Shown here: one piece after another, positions 1 to 7,468 of the stretch
Layout: each line of letters opens with the position of its first letter
How positions within the stretch are numbered: the first letter of the stretch is position 1
NCBI GenBank assembly: GCA_016218915.1
Contig: JACRCQ010000051.1
Coordinates: forward strand, 1-64,000
Length of the DNA stretch: 64,000 nt
Source: Deltaproteobacteria bacterium
Lineage (GTDB): Bacteria; Myxococcota_A; Polyangia; Polyangiales; Polyangiaceae
Direction of reading: 5' to 3'
Notes under the pieces: model-generated
Told to the model about the DNA's origin: nothing
What the model saw: only the letters and a program-made list of their open reading frames with translations
The model's database searches: none
Translations under genes and position numbers: made by a program

Positions 1-158
1 ATGCTGGTGTAGACCAGCTCTTCGGTGGAGGTCGGTGGCGGAGACGTCTCATGCACGCCTCCCGGTAGCGCGCATCAGGACGGAGGAACCACTTCTGGGA
101 TGAACCCCCCCTGAGCGAGCCGGGATCGAGGGACGGGACAGGATACGCCGCGGAACGA

Positions 159-1451
159 CTACTCGCAGTCGAATGATCCGTACGACCACCGTGTCTCTCG
201 CGGACTACCCTGTGGCATTGCGGTGTCGTTCGGCTCCGAAGCGAGGAAGATGGTGTTCGACAACAGTGTCCCATGGGGCAACCTCACGGTTCCCGTTCCG
301 GCACCGAGATCGCTCCGAACAGCGCCGTCGCGCGCGGATAGAAGCGCTAATCGGTTCTCCCCTCGCGCGCCAGTCGTCGCCTGGCATCGATAGAGCACAA
401 GCACTCCCTCTGAAGCCGCCGCCACGATCCCCCCGACGCCCGAACGACCTTCGCAGAGTCGCGTTGACCATTGGAGGATGCCCCGAGAGGAGATCTTGGA
501 CACTCCAACGCGGGCGATACCTGCTCCGGATTCGAGTGTCAGGCCGGGATCAGGCGAAGCCAGCAGATACGCACCACCGTCAGTGGAAGACTTGAGCGTT
601 GCGCGAGCGACCCCGCCCAGTTCGGTGCGCCACAACAGTGACAATTCGGGGTCAAGCGCTTCCACCCGGAAGCACGCGGTACCGTCACCACACGCTGTGC
701 GGCGCTGTCCAAGCAAGAAGCCGGCTGCTCCCGCTTCGATCGTTGGGTCCGAGAGAACAGGGCCTGGCCAGCTTGAGAAGCCAAGATAGGCACCGTCACC
801 GCCCAGGGATACCACCAGAGTTGCCGTTTCTCCGTAACCGACCGTCTTGTCTCCCAGTCTCGCTGGTCCTACTACAATGGAGGCGATCGCAACGACTCCA
901 GAATCCAAGGATGCGAGACTCGGGGAGATCAGCCTTCCCTTAATCGGTTCAGCGGGGTTGTCTCGTTCAGGGACCCGTCTTCGCCACACCAGATTGCCGC
1001 TCGAAGAGAAGGCGCCGACAACGAAGCCCCCGTCGAGCTCTCCGCAGACGACCACACGGTCCTGAGATACGGTACCCCCGATCGCGGCTCCCCATTTCTG
1101 GTCCACGTGCGTGAGGGTCCTCTCCACTCCTTGGGTGTCGAAGACCGTTACGGCCCGTGCTTCCCGAAGAAACACGGGTTCTTGCGTTCTGGTGATTCCC
1201 AGAAACAGCACCGGGTGTTCGGGACTATCCTTGATCGTCTTGGACCAGCGAACCGAGTACCCGCAGGTATCAATTCCGGGCTCCGCAGAGCTGGCACGGT
1301 TAGACTGTCCTGCTCCGATGGCGAACGATGGATTCGTCGCGCGGTCCGATGGGGCGTGGCATCCAGAGTTCAACTGAAGCGCCAGTGTCACGGACAACAG
1401 GCTTGCTCGACGCCCTCGCTCGATGATGTTCCAGAAATCGTCTTCGGTCAC
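159..1451 (-). CDS. Predicted lipoprotein, beta-propeller-like, unknown function
   Basis: A 430-residue protein starting at a GTG codon with an AGGAGAG ribosome site a few bases upstream. The N-terminus is charged, then hydrophobic, then LNSGC, a lipobox-like end with Cys31 as the likely lipidated residue. The rest is rich in Gly and in short beta-strand stretches ending in W, such as NLVWRRR, LSLLWRT and ILQWST. Their spacing suggests propeller blades of the kind seen in proteins that repeat a 'data value' motif. No catalytic motif is visible. It follows the RHS remnant at 1480-1620 on the same strand, so its first codons lie just beyond old RHS sequence. Function is unknown; surface or periplasmic location is inferred. 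Confidence 0.7.
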   Translation of the reverse strand: MTEDDFWNIIERGRRASLLSVTLALQLNSGCHAPSDRATNPSFAIGAGQSNRASSAEPGIDTCGYSVRWSKTIKDSPEHPVLFLGITRTQEPVFLREARAVTVFDTQGVERTLTHVDQKWGAAIGGTVSQDRVVVCGELDGGFVVGAFSSSGNLVWRRRVPERDNPAEPIKGRLISPSLASLDSGVVAIASIVVGPARLGDKTVGYGETATLVVSLGGDGAYLGFSSWPGPVLSDPTIEAGAAGFLLGQRRTACGDGTACFRVEALDPELSLLWRTELGGVARATLKSSTDGGAYLLASPDPGLTLESGAGIARVGVSKISSRGILQWSTRLCEGRSGVGGIVAAASEGVLVLYRCQATTGARGENRLALLSARDGAVRSDLGAGTGTVRLPHGTLLSNTIFLASEPNDTAMPQGSPRETRWSYGSFDCE

Positions 1452-1479
1452 ACGGCTCTCCTGGTGCAGGGGAGTTGCC

Positions 1480-1620
1480 GCAGATCAGCGCCACCAGGAT
1501 ATTCATAGCCGGTTTCCGGCATCCTGTACAGGTCGTCGTACTGCGTCCTGCCGCTGACCGGCGGCCGAACGCCGGGCCGCAAGGTCGCGTCGCGCCATTC
1601 GAGGCCCTTCGCAGGGTTGG
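1480..1620 (-). pseudogene. RHS gene remnant, copy C
   Basis: This stretch matches the part of the intact RHS gene around 16140-16260. The shared peptide is QYDDLYR followed by YEYPGGVD, and the shared DNA includes a block holding the palindrome CCTGTACAGG and the word gtcgtcgtactgc. The remnant has no RHS core after it and no start of its own. It sits just downstream of the putative immunity gene at 1708-2094. It is best read as what is left of an RHS open frame after a C-terminal cassette was displaced and decayed. Confidence 0.7.
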
Positions 1621-1707
1621 CAATCGATGTTCCAGCACCGAACGCAGATATGCGCGCGATCCCGATGGAAATCTTAAGCCGGTCATGATGGCTGCCTCTC
1701 AACGTTC

Positions 1708-2094
1708 CTACCATTTCGCCAGGAGCCCATCGCGAAGCAGATCATCGAGCTGCCCATGTTCGATGTCTCCAACGTACGTCTGATCTAGCTGCACCTCCAG
1801 CTCGAGTCCTTCTTCCCGGGACATGGCCGCCAGACTATTCAGCAGGCATTCGACCTCCGCTACGGGCGTCTCAGGGCGTTCGCCAGGGGAGGAAACAGGA
1901 AGGGCGATACCAACCGTTCGCACAGGCTCGTCCTCGGGACGGGTACACGAGCTCTCGTCAACGTCATCGACAAATTCCGGGAGGCCAACGGTCCATGCGC
2001 GAGCCGCTCGGAGTGACGCGACCAGGTCTTGGAGCTTCGCGACGTGCAGGTCACTGACATCGGATACGACATACGCAAGCAGCACTTGGCTCAT
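1708..2094 (-). CDS. Small acidic protein, candidate orphan RHS immunity protein
   Basis: A 128-residue acidic protein with no signal peptide, starting at ATG after a GAGGGAAC ribosome site. I do not recognise a named family. Small size, acidity, cytoplasmic nature and position between two RHS remnants are what one expects of an immunity gene kept after its toxin was lost. The C-terminal half is helical and Leu/Glu-rich (EVECLLNSLAA, EEGLELEVQLDQ). It lies 111 bases downstream of another candidate immunity gene. The role is inferred from context only. Confidence 0.6.
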   Translation of the reverse strand: MSQVLLAYVVSDVSDLHVAKLQDLVASLRAARAWTVGLPEFVDDVDESSCTRPEDEPVRTVGIALPVSSPGERPETPVAEVECLLNSLAAMSREEGLELEVQLDQTYVGDIEHGQLDDLLRDGLLAKW

Positions 2095-2205
2095 CTTGTT
2101 CCCTCAACCATCGAACTTCTTTGGTCGCTGCGCCTGAATTGCGGATTCGTTAAGGCATCTTCTCGTGTACATGGCTTTTTCGGGTGGCCGTTCAACCACA
2201 AGCTA

Positions 2206-2631
2206 CTATTGTTCAACCAGTTTCCCCGAGCACCCCGCTTCCAGGAGCAGGTTCTCCAGCAACTGAACCAGGTACTGGCGTTGTTGTCGCGTTGCCGAGT
2301 GAAACACCACAGCGATTCGCATCGGCTCGAACGTCACGTCGACGTCCTCGGGCCACTCCTCTCGTCTTGGGGTCTCGCGAAACCTAAGCTTGATGAGACA
2401 CGCATCCGACGAAGGAAGCAGCTCCACGCATGGGTCATCGTGAAGCCCGCTGGAAATGGCAGACCTGAAGTCCCCGGTTCCAACTACGTCACACGCGTAT
2501 TCTATGCCCATTTCAGTACCCGCTCGATGATATTGCCGATGCGTTGTGGGGCGACTGATCCGCACCTGCCCGTACACAGCCACGCTCCCAGGCGTCGGCG
2601 CCTGCTTGCCCTGCGCGAAATGCGCAGACAT
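2206..2631 (-). CDS. Candidate orphan RHS immunity protein
   Basis: A 141-residue protein without signal or membrane segments. I place the start at the ATG at 2631. It has a GGGGAG site, and its first bases form TGATG with the stop of an overlapping frame whose last residues read RYLEFYLQRARRSGER. That is the usual tight junction of a toxin tip and its immunity gene. An inner ATG at 2511 would give 101 residues. The C-terminal part (HSATRQQRQYLVQLLENLL) is a clear helix. No family is recognised. The frame is open further upstream into RHS remnant B, so the upstream part is old RHS sequence and not part of this gene. Confidence 0.5.
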   Translation of the reverse strand: MSAHFAQGKQAPTPGSVAVYGQVRISRPTTHRQYHRAGTEMGIEYACDVVGTGDFRSAISSGLHDDPCVELLPSSDACLIKLRFRETPRREEWPEDVDVTFEPMRIAVVFHSATRQQRQYLVQLLENLLLEAGCSGKLVEQ

Positions 2632-2639
2632 CAGCGCTC

Positions 2640-2880
2640 CCCGGATCGTCTTGCCCGTTGAAGATAGAACTCCAGATAGCGCTTGTCTTCGCCCTGGAAT
2701 GGCGCGCTCGTCCGCCCGCGAGGGCGCGCGGCGACTGCTGGGAACGCGAGAGGTCAAGGACCCTGGCGGGTAGGGCGCGTGCCCTGGATCCACGCCACCA
2801 TGGTATTCATAGCCGATTCGCGCCAACCTGTACAGGTCGTCGTGCTGCGTGGCTGCGGCGCCCTCCCAAGCCTTTCGGCG
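2640..2880 (-). pseudogene. RHS gene remnant, copy B, with decayed toxin end
   Basis: The segment matches the intact RHS gene at about 16070-16250. It encodes RIGYEYHGGVDP where the intact gene has RIDYEYPGGVDP. The DNA shares 'ggatccacgcc', 'attcatag' and the CCTGTACAGG block, and further matches such as 'ggctgcggcgc' extend to about 2880. Frame breaks occur: the RHS-like peptide is in one frame and the end abutting the immunity gene is in another. No RHS core (DPxG) survives. It is a second relic of RHS C-terminal replacement. Confidence 0.65.
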
Positions 2881-2966
2881 TTCACCGCCAACACGCTCGT
2901 GGGGTCAAGTGTCGCGATCCCAAGCTCGCCTGGAAGAAGCTCGGTCCGGGCCCCTGCGCCTCCACC

Positions 2967-3500
2967 TCAGATATGCCGCAGAACGATGCGAACCCTGTGG
3001 CCGAGGAGCTGTTTCACGCGTTCCAGGAACGCGTCCGAGGGTGGAGGACAATCCGAGAAAGTGAGTCCTACATTCCCAAAGCCCATGGCGAATGGACCTT
3101 CCCATTCCGCGAGCCGCTGCTCGAACCCACATGCGGGGCATGGGTACGCGACTGCGTCGTCGCCCTCGAACCACGTTCCGACACGGTCAAACCAGCGGTC
3201 ATCGGGCTCAAAGTGTGCCCGGCATTGCGAGCAGGAGAGCTCGACGCCGTTTCCGCCGGTGTCGTAGACTCTTCTGCCCACCGAGATCTCGACACTTCCA
3301 GGAACTACGCCTGCGTCTGCTGCATCCAGAACAGCGCTGAAACTCGGCCCCGGCTCGAGCTCGATCTTTTGGAAGGTGGGTGCGTCGGACTGCCGCACGA
3401 TTCCGTTTTCGACGAGCCACGTGCGAAGGCGCTCGCCGAGTGCTGGTGCACTGTCGCTGGTCGCGTCGATGTCGACGATGGAGACATGGTCCTCGCTCAT
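2967..3500 (-). CDS. Double-CxxC zinc-ribbon-like protein, possible immunity protein
   Basis: A 177-residue cytoplasmic protein. The C-terminal half holds two CxxC knuckles, CSQC near residue 89 and CPAC-G near residue 121, with aromatic residues between them. This is a plausible zinc ribbon. The N-terminal half is acidic and begins MSEDHVSIVDID. A double-CxxCG layout is known in some myxobacterial immunity proteins (SitI6 type), but I cannot show homology beyond the motif. It lies directly upstream of RHS remnant B on the same strand, and it is divergent from the XRE gene at 3552 with a gap of only 51 bases, so the two may share a promoter region. Confidence 0.65.
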   Translation of the reverse strand: MSEDHVSIVDIDATSDSAPALGERLRTWLVENGIVRQSDAPTFQKIELEPGPSFSAVLDAADAGVVPGSVEISVGRRVYDTGGNGVELSCSQCRAHFEPDDRWFDRVGTWFEGDDAVAYPCPACGFEQRLAEWEGPFAMGFGNVGLTFSDCPPPSDAFLERVKQLLGHRVRIVLRHI

Positions 3501-3551
3501 GGCCCGAGCCTATCATCTCTCGCGCCCTTCGTACGGCGAGTCGTCCTCGAC

Positions 3552-3941
3552 ATGCCTCGCACCACCAAGACCGGTTTCGGCAAGTTCTTCGACGCGCAGA
3601 TGGCGCAGCCTTCGTTCGCCAAGGACTGCAAACAGGCTCGCGCAGAGGTCGACGCCATCGACCAGATCGTTCGCGCGCTCGACGGCGCCCGTGAGCAACT
3701 CGGCCTGACGAAGGCCGACCTTGCACGAGCCATCTCCGCGAAGCCAGAGATCGTCCGCAGGCTGTTCACAGCCGAGGATCCGACCCCTACACTCTCGACG
3801 GTCGTCAAGGTCGCCATCGCGTTGGGCTACAGGCTGGAGCTGGTCCGCGGCATACACGGGCCTTGTGCTCGTCACCGAGGCGCCGTACATCGGCGTAGTC
3901 GGCCTTGGACAAGATGGCGTCCCACTTGCCGCCGCCGCTGA
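3552..3941 (+). CDS. XRE-family antitoxin-like protein (HigA type), lone
   Basis: A 129-residue protein. Residues about 48-97 form a Cro/C1-type helix-turn-helix: LGLTKADLARAI, then PEIVRRLF, then PTLSTVVKVAIALGYRLEL, the typical ending of HigA-type antitoxins. The part before it (FGKFFDAQMAQPSFAKDCK) matches the usual N-terminal arm of such antitoxins. No HigB or other toxin gene lies upstream; the gap to the divergent gene is only 51 bases. The last 30 residues (Arg/His/Pro-rich) look like read-through into unrelated DNA that carries a remnant on the other strand, so the original stop has probably been lost. Likely a DNA-binding autoregulator by family. Confidence 0.75.
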   Translation: MPRTTKTGFGKFFDAQMAQPSFAKDCKQARAEVDAIDQIVRALDGAREQLGLTKADLARAISAKPEIVRRLFTAEDPTPTLSTVVKVAIALGYRLELVRGIHGPCARHRGAVHRRSRPWTRWRPTCRRR

Positions 3942-3987
3942 ACATCGGCGGGGGCGCGGCGGCGACGGCCTTGACACGGCACAGCAT
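3870..3987 (-). pseudogene. Possible relic of a toxin tip
   Basis: In reverse the DNA encodes a short protein-like stretch, MFSGGGKWDAILSKADYAD and then VRRLGDEHKARV, with neither a credible start nor a full domain. It overlaps the tail of the XRE gene on the opposite strand. Its composition and location in the RHS graveyard suggest a decayed toxin end. This is weak evidence: it is a judgement on peptide appearance only. Confidence 0.25.
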
Positions 3988-4025
3988 CCCGGGACACGAT
4001 CCGGCGCGTCGACACCGAGAAACCG

Positions 4026-5666
4026 CTATTCAGCGCGTCGGCTCCTCGACTTCTCGTGACGCACTGGAGCTCGCCAATCATGTCGAGCTTTCATCGGTGA
4101 ACTCTCATATGCAAGGTTGGCCGTCGCTTGATCTATGTCCCCAAGATACGAGCCATTATTGCCTAGCCCTATTAGAACTGCCTCCTCACCTCTTCTGGCA
4201 ACTGAAACACAGTATTCCTCTCGGCCAGGGTTCACCACGCTTCTCTCGCATAGCCACCGTTGTTTCAACCGGAACACCACGCCACCGTTCTCCGTCCACA
4301 GAGACAACTTATCACCATAAACAGTCGTTTCCCACCAAACGCCACTCTCGGCAGCAACGACTGAGTGAGCTTCCGTATCGACGATCAAGAACCCTCGGTC
4401 CTCGTTCCGCTCGACACCATCTTCGAGCAGTAGGAACCGATGCCCGTCGGACGACCATCGCGCTGCAGACTCCCCTCGTTCTGGTTCTGGAATCGTCCAC
4501 CGGGCGTCGGGCTTGCTCCATGGGACTGCTACATGATCCGCAACGAGCAGTGCGCCGTCTGGGCTGGAATCCAAAACCCGGGGGCTTGGGGACTCGGGTA
4601 CCCACTCCGGTTGGGATTTGTACGGATATGACCAGATCCGAACACCCGCCCTACCTCCCAGTGCCAGTGCGCCGCCTTTGGGTCGCCACACCCAAGAAGG
4701 CGCTCGTTCATTTTCAGCATCGTTCCGACCGAGAACCGTGCCACTGTCGACTGCTATTACCGTCCAGTATCGACGGTTGTTCTTGATTTCGTAGACGAGT
4801 GCCTCCTTTCCATCCGGCGAGACATCGGCGAGTGCCATCTGCTTTCTGCTCCATCTGGGCTTCGCCCCAGTTCGTTCCCAGAGAGCAAGCTCGCCCGGCG
4901 CGTCAGGGGCGTTGCAGCGTCCATTCTCGCCGAGCCTCAATCCCACGAGCATTCGATTGGGCACGGGCTCGTTGGAAAGCCAAACAACGTCGTCGCGATT
5001 CTCGATCCTCGTCGAGGATCCCGATTTGAGATCCAGGACAACAGCGATCCCCCCCTGCGCAACTATCAACGATTGCCCGTCCGTGCGAAAGGTTGCGGTC
5101 GCAGGCTGGTCCTTCGTTGACCCGGTAGAAGCTTGCCTGACAGGTAGGTTCTCACTCAGTACACACGTCGACGACCGTCCCGCGATTGCCACAGATTTCG
5201 AGTCGCTGCTCCATACGATTACCCAGTCTTCGTGCTGATCAACGTCGCATGATGAAATTTCCACCCCCGCCCCAGACGCTGCGTGCAGGGCAGCGCGCGA
5301 TTTCTCTCGTGTCAAGTAGAGCGTTCCAGAAGGTGCCCAGCTTCTGACTGTTGGCTTCACTCGGATGGGAAGTAGCTGTCCGTCGCGCAGAGAGTAATAC
5401 TCAATTCCTTTGTCATCTAACCAGCTTACAACTGTGTTCGCGGCCTCGAAAGACCAGTTTCCGGATACTGAGAGGTCCACTCGTGATCCTCCCGTGGGTA
5501 CAGGCCCAGCTTCGGATTCATTCAACTCGAAGAGTCGCACTGGCGATGGCACGCTACCTGACCGCTCATGCGTGCAGGCGCTCTGGGCGAGAAATGACGA
5601 TGCCGCCATGAACGAGGCGATACAGTATGCAAGGGGCAAGCTTCGAGAAGGATGAAGGCGAATCAT
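4026..5666 (-). CDS. Predicted lipoprotein with WD40/TolB-like propeller
   Basis: A 546-residue protein. The start at 5666 is chosen because it opens a signal peptide ending AQSAC (Cys31); the longer open frame upstream is only the antisense of the Cys-rich repeat gene's codons. The mature part repeats blades such as VVSWLDDKGIEYYSL, VIVWSSDSKSVAIAG, LALWERTGAKPRWS and APSWVWRPKGGALALGG. The 'W+SPDG' style is that of TolB/WD40 propellers. Blades contain DG-K/R turn motifs (SPDGKEAL, SPDGALLV, SSDGHRFLL). No enzymatic motif is seen. It is 67 bases downstream of the Cys-rich lipoprotein gene, probably co-transcribed. The predicted location is periplasm or outer membrane. Confidence 0.75.
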   Translation of the reverse strand: MIRLHPSRSLPLAYCIASFMAASSFLAQSACTHERSGSVPSPVRLFELNESEAGPVPTGGSRVDLSVSGNWSFEAANTVVSWLDDKGIEYYSLRDGQLLPIRVKPTVRSWAPSGTLYLTREKSRAALHAASGAGVEISSCDVDQHEDWVIVWSSDSKSVAIAGRSSTCVLSENLPVRQASTGSTKDQPATATFRTDGQSLIVAQGGIAVVLDLKSGSSTRIENRDDVVWLSNEPVPNRMLVGLRLGENGRCNAPDAPGELALWERTGAKPRWSRKQMALADVSPDGKEALVYEIKNNRRYWTVIAVDSGTVLGRNDAENERAPSWVWRPKGGALALGGRAGVRIWSYPYKSQPEWVPESPSPRVLDSSPDGALLVADHVAVPWSKPDARWTIPEPERGESAARWSSDGHRFLLLEDGVERNEDRGFLIVDTEAHSVVAAESGVWWETTVYGDKLSLWTENGGVVFRLKQRWLCERSVVNPGREEYCVSVARRGEEAVLIGLGNNGSYLGDIDQATANLAYESSPMKARHDWRAPVRHEKSRSRRAE

Positions 5667-5733
5667 CGTTTTGCTTCGGTAGCGGATGCTGTACCACGAA
5701 AGGGCATGCAATGCGACCGAAGACGCGGCAGGG

Positions 5734-6411
5734 CTACGGGCTGCTCCCCACGCACATGCCGTTCTGGCACGTATCCGTTGGCGTGGCCGGGTTTCCGTCG
5801 TCGCACGGTGTGCCGTTGGTCTTGAACGGATTGGTGCACACGCCGGTGCTCGTGATGCAAGTGCCTGCAAGGTGGCATTGATCGAGCGCGGTGCACACGA
5901 CCGGGTTGCTTCCGCTGCAGATGCCGGTCTGGCACGTGTCGGTCTGCGTGCAGGCGTTGCTGTCGTTGCACGGCGTGCCGTTGCTCTTGGCCGGATTGGA
6001 GCACACTCCAGTGCTCGTGTTGCATGTGCCCGCAATGTGGCACTGGTCGAGAGGCGTGCACACGACCGGGTTGCTCCCGGTGCAGAGTCCGTTCTGGCAG
6101 GTGTCGGTCTGCGTGCAGGCATTGCTATCGTTGCACGCCGTTCCGTTGGTCACGTACGGGTGGGAGCAGGTGTATCCCAGCCTTCCGCCCGGGGTGCAGA
6201 TGTCGTTGGTGCACGCGTTCGTATCTGCACACGGGTTCGTGTGGATGCAGTACGGGTAGGTGCCTATGTCTGTCGTGCAGACGTTGCCGTCGTCGCAACT
6301 CAGCGCCTGCGTCGCCGTGGCGACCGGCTCGTCCTGTTGTTCAGGCGACGACGAGCATCCAAAGACGACAGGACACGCGGCAATCGCGCAGATGAAGTGA
6401 GATAGGCGCAT
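5734..6411 (-). CDS. Short Cys-rich repeat lipoprotein (paralogue of 7469-11518)
   Basis: A 225-residue protein. The signal peptide MRLSHFICAIAACPVVFGC has its lipidated Cys at position 19. It is followed by an EQQDEPVATATQAL linker and then units of the form CNDSNACTQTDTCQ-G-C-GSNPVVC-DQCH-GTC-TGVC-NP-K-NGTP. There are about two full units and a final one cut off at GMCVGSSP. Leader, linker and the bases before the start (cggggttcctcc on the plus strand, giving a GGAGG site) closely match the 1349-residue paralogue, so one is a recent copy of the other. The last unit has lost its Cys at NPATPTDTC. A disulphide-rich, surface-exposed adhesin-like or spacer role is inferred. Confidence 0.8.
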   Translation of the reverse strand: MRLSHFICAIAACPVVFGCSSSPEQQDEPVATATQALSCDDGNVCTTDIGTYPYCIHTNPCADTNACTNDICTPGGRLGYTCSHPYVTNGTACNDSNACTQTDTCQNGLCTGSNPVVCTPLDQCHIAGTCNTSTGVCSNPAKSNGTPCNDSNACTQTDTCQTGICSGSNPVVCTALDQCHLAGTCITSTGVCTNPFKTNGTPCDDGNPATPTDTCQNGMCVGSSP

Positions 6412-6661
6412 CGGGGTTCCTCCGTGGACTTGAGCATACTACTCGGGTTCCATGGACCGGATCCAGTGAAGGCCGTTGGTCTGGATCGTTTTCTCGTGAT
6501 GAGTATGCGTGCTTGGCATATTGCGTTCGCTTGGGCTGTCCGAAGCCGACGCGCGCAGCCGTGCTATGTCCGATGGTGTGATGTTGTTCATGGCGCTCTC
6601 TCCGACCCGCAGTGGCGGAGTCCGACGCGATCGCGCTGTGCGTCCAGCTCGCGATCCACCT
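6412..6661. other. Intergenic stretch, nothing recognised
   Basis: About 250 bases between two minus-strand lipoprotein genes. I see no convincing gene, strong hairpin with T-run, or repeat. The GGAGG site of the downstream gene lies at its left edge. It probably carries the promoter for 5734-6411 and 4026-5666. Confidence 0.4.
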
Positions 6662-7231
6662 TCACTTCTGCGCAGACGTGCTCTCCACCGCGGCACACGG
6701 CGTCAGCTCAAAGCTCCCTTCCGCGTTCGGCAGCTGCATCATGCACTGCAGCCGGCACTGATCGTTTGCGAAGAAGTCGTACTGCAGCAGGTACATCTGG
6801 TTGACCTCTGGACTGAACGCTACCGTTGCCTTGCACGCACCATCAATCGCTCGGTGGGTCTGCGTCACCGTGCGCGTGCCCGTGCATGTGCTCTTGCCGC
6901 AGCCGTACGAGTAGCTCTGCGTCGAGGTGGTCGTGTAGGTGTGGTAGAACGTGGTCTGCATGCTCCAGTACGCAGGCTCCAGCCGTACCCGCAGGGCTGA
7001 AGCGCGCGCCACAAGGAAGTCCCCTTCGGTCTTGGGGACCTTCACCCGGTGCTTGTTGAGCACCAGCGACTCCTCCAGGCTGGGTCCTGGCGCATCGTGG
7101 TTTGCGATGCGTATCTTCACCAGCGCGTGCGGGGCCGTGGGCGGTGGCTCGACATAGAGCGGCATGCAGCCCAGACCGCTCGTTGCCATGATTGTGACCG
7201 TGATCGTCGACGCTCCCCAGACACGCTTCAT
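6662..7231 (-). CDS. Small predicted lipoprotein, unknown
   Basis: A 189-residue protein whose ATG at 7231 overlaps the stop of the upstream small gene in an ATGA, a classic sign of translational coupling. The signal peptide ends SGLGC (Cys22), followed by a Pro-rich stretch. The middle has a Tyr/Thr/Ser-rich stretch (FYHTYTTTSTQSYSYGCG) with paired cysteines (GCGKSTCTGTRT), and the C-terminus has CRLQCMM and LTPC. This could be a disulphide-bonded beta-rich outer-membrane lipoprotein. No family is recognised. Confidence 0.75.
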   Translation of the reverse strand: MKRVWGASTITVTIMATSGLGCMPLYVEPPPTAPHALVKIRIANHDAPGPSLEESLVLNKHRVKVPKTEGDFLVARASALRVRLEPAYWSMQTTFYHTYTTTSTQSYSYGCGKSTCTGTRTVTQTHRAIDGACKATVAFSPEVNQMYLLQYDFFANDQCRLQCMMQLPNAEGSFELTPCAAVESTSAQK

Positions 7232-7434
7232 CGCGATGGGCACGCGCTCATGCATTGCGTCGAGCTCCGCGTGCACCACTCCAGGGCTGCACCGTTCGTG
7301 GCGTCCATGATGCACCGGTCGTTGTTCGACTGGCAGTTCGATGTGCATGCTCGACGCGCCGCTGAGGGGCCTAGGAAGCACGCTGCGCATGCAAGCATGA
7401 ACAGCAGCATCGCAGATGCTCCGGCTCGGTTCAC
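7228..7434 (-). CDS. 68-residue Cys-rich secreted/lipoprotein peptide
   Basis: Starts at GTG with a clear AGGAGA site six bases upstream, and ends by overlapping the next gene (ATGA). The leader MLLFMLACAAC is a signal peptide with a lipobox-like end (Cys16 or Cys19). The mature peptide has six spaced cysteines in a C-x3-C-x6-C pattern repeated twice (ACTSNC, DRC, then EWC, TQC, SAC). It looks like a small helical hairpin with disulphides. The tight coupling to 6662-7231 suggests that the two products act together. No family is recognised. Confidence 0.7.
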   Translation of the reverse strand: MNRAGASAMLLFMLACAACFLGPSAARRACTSNCQSNNDRCIMDATNGAALEWCTRSSTQCMSACPSR

Positions 7435-7468
7435 TCGACTTCTCCTTTGGCGATGGGCTCTATCTCGA

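Noticed and set aside
2658..3551. Upstream extension of the XRE gene as a 427-residue protein
   Set aside because: The extension runs antisense through the zinc-ribbon gene and an RHS remnant; only the part from 3552 looks like protein.
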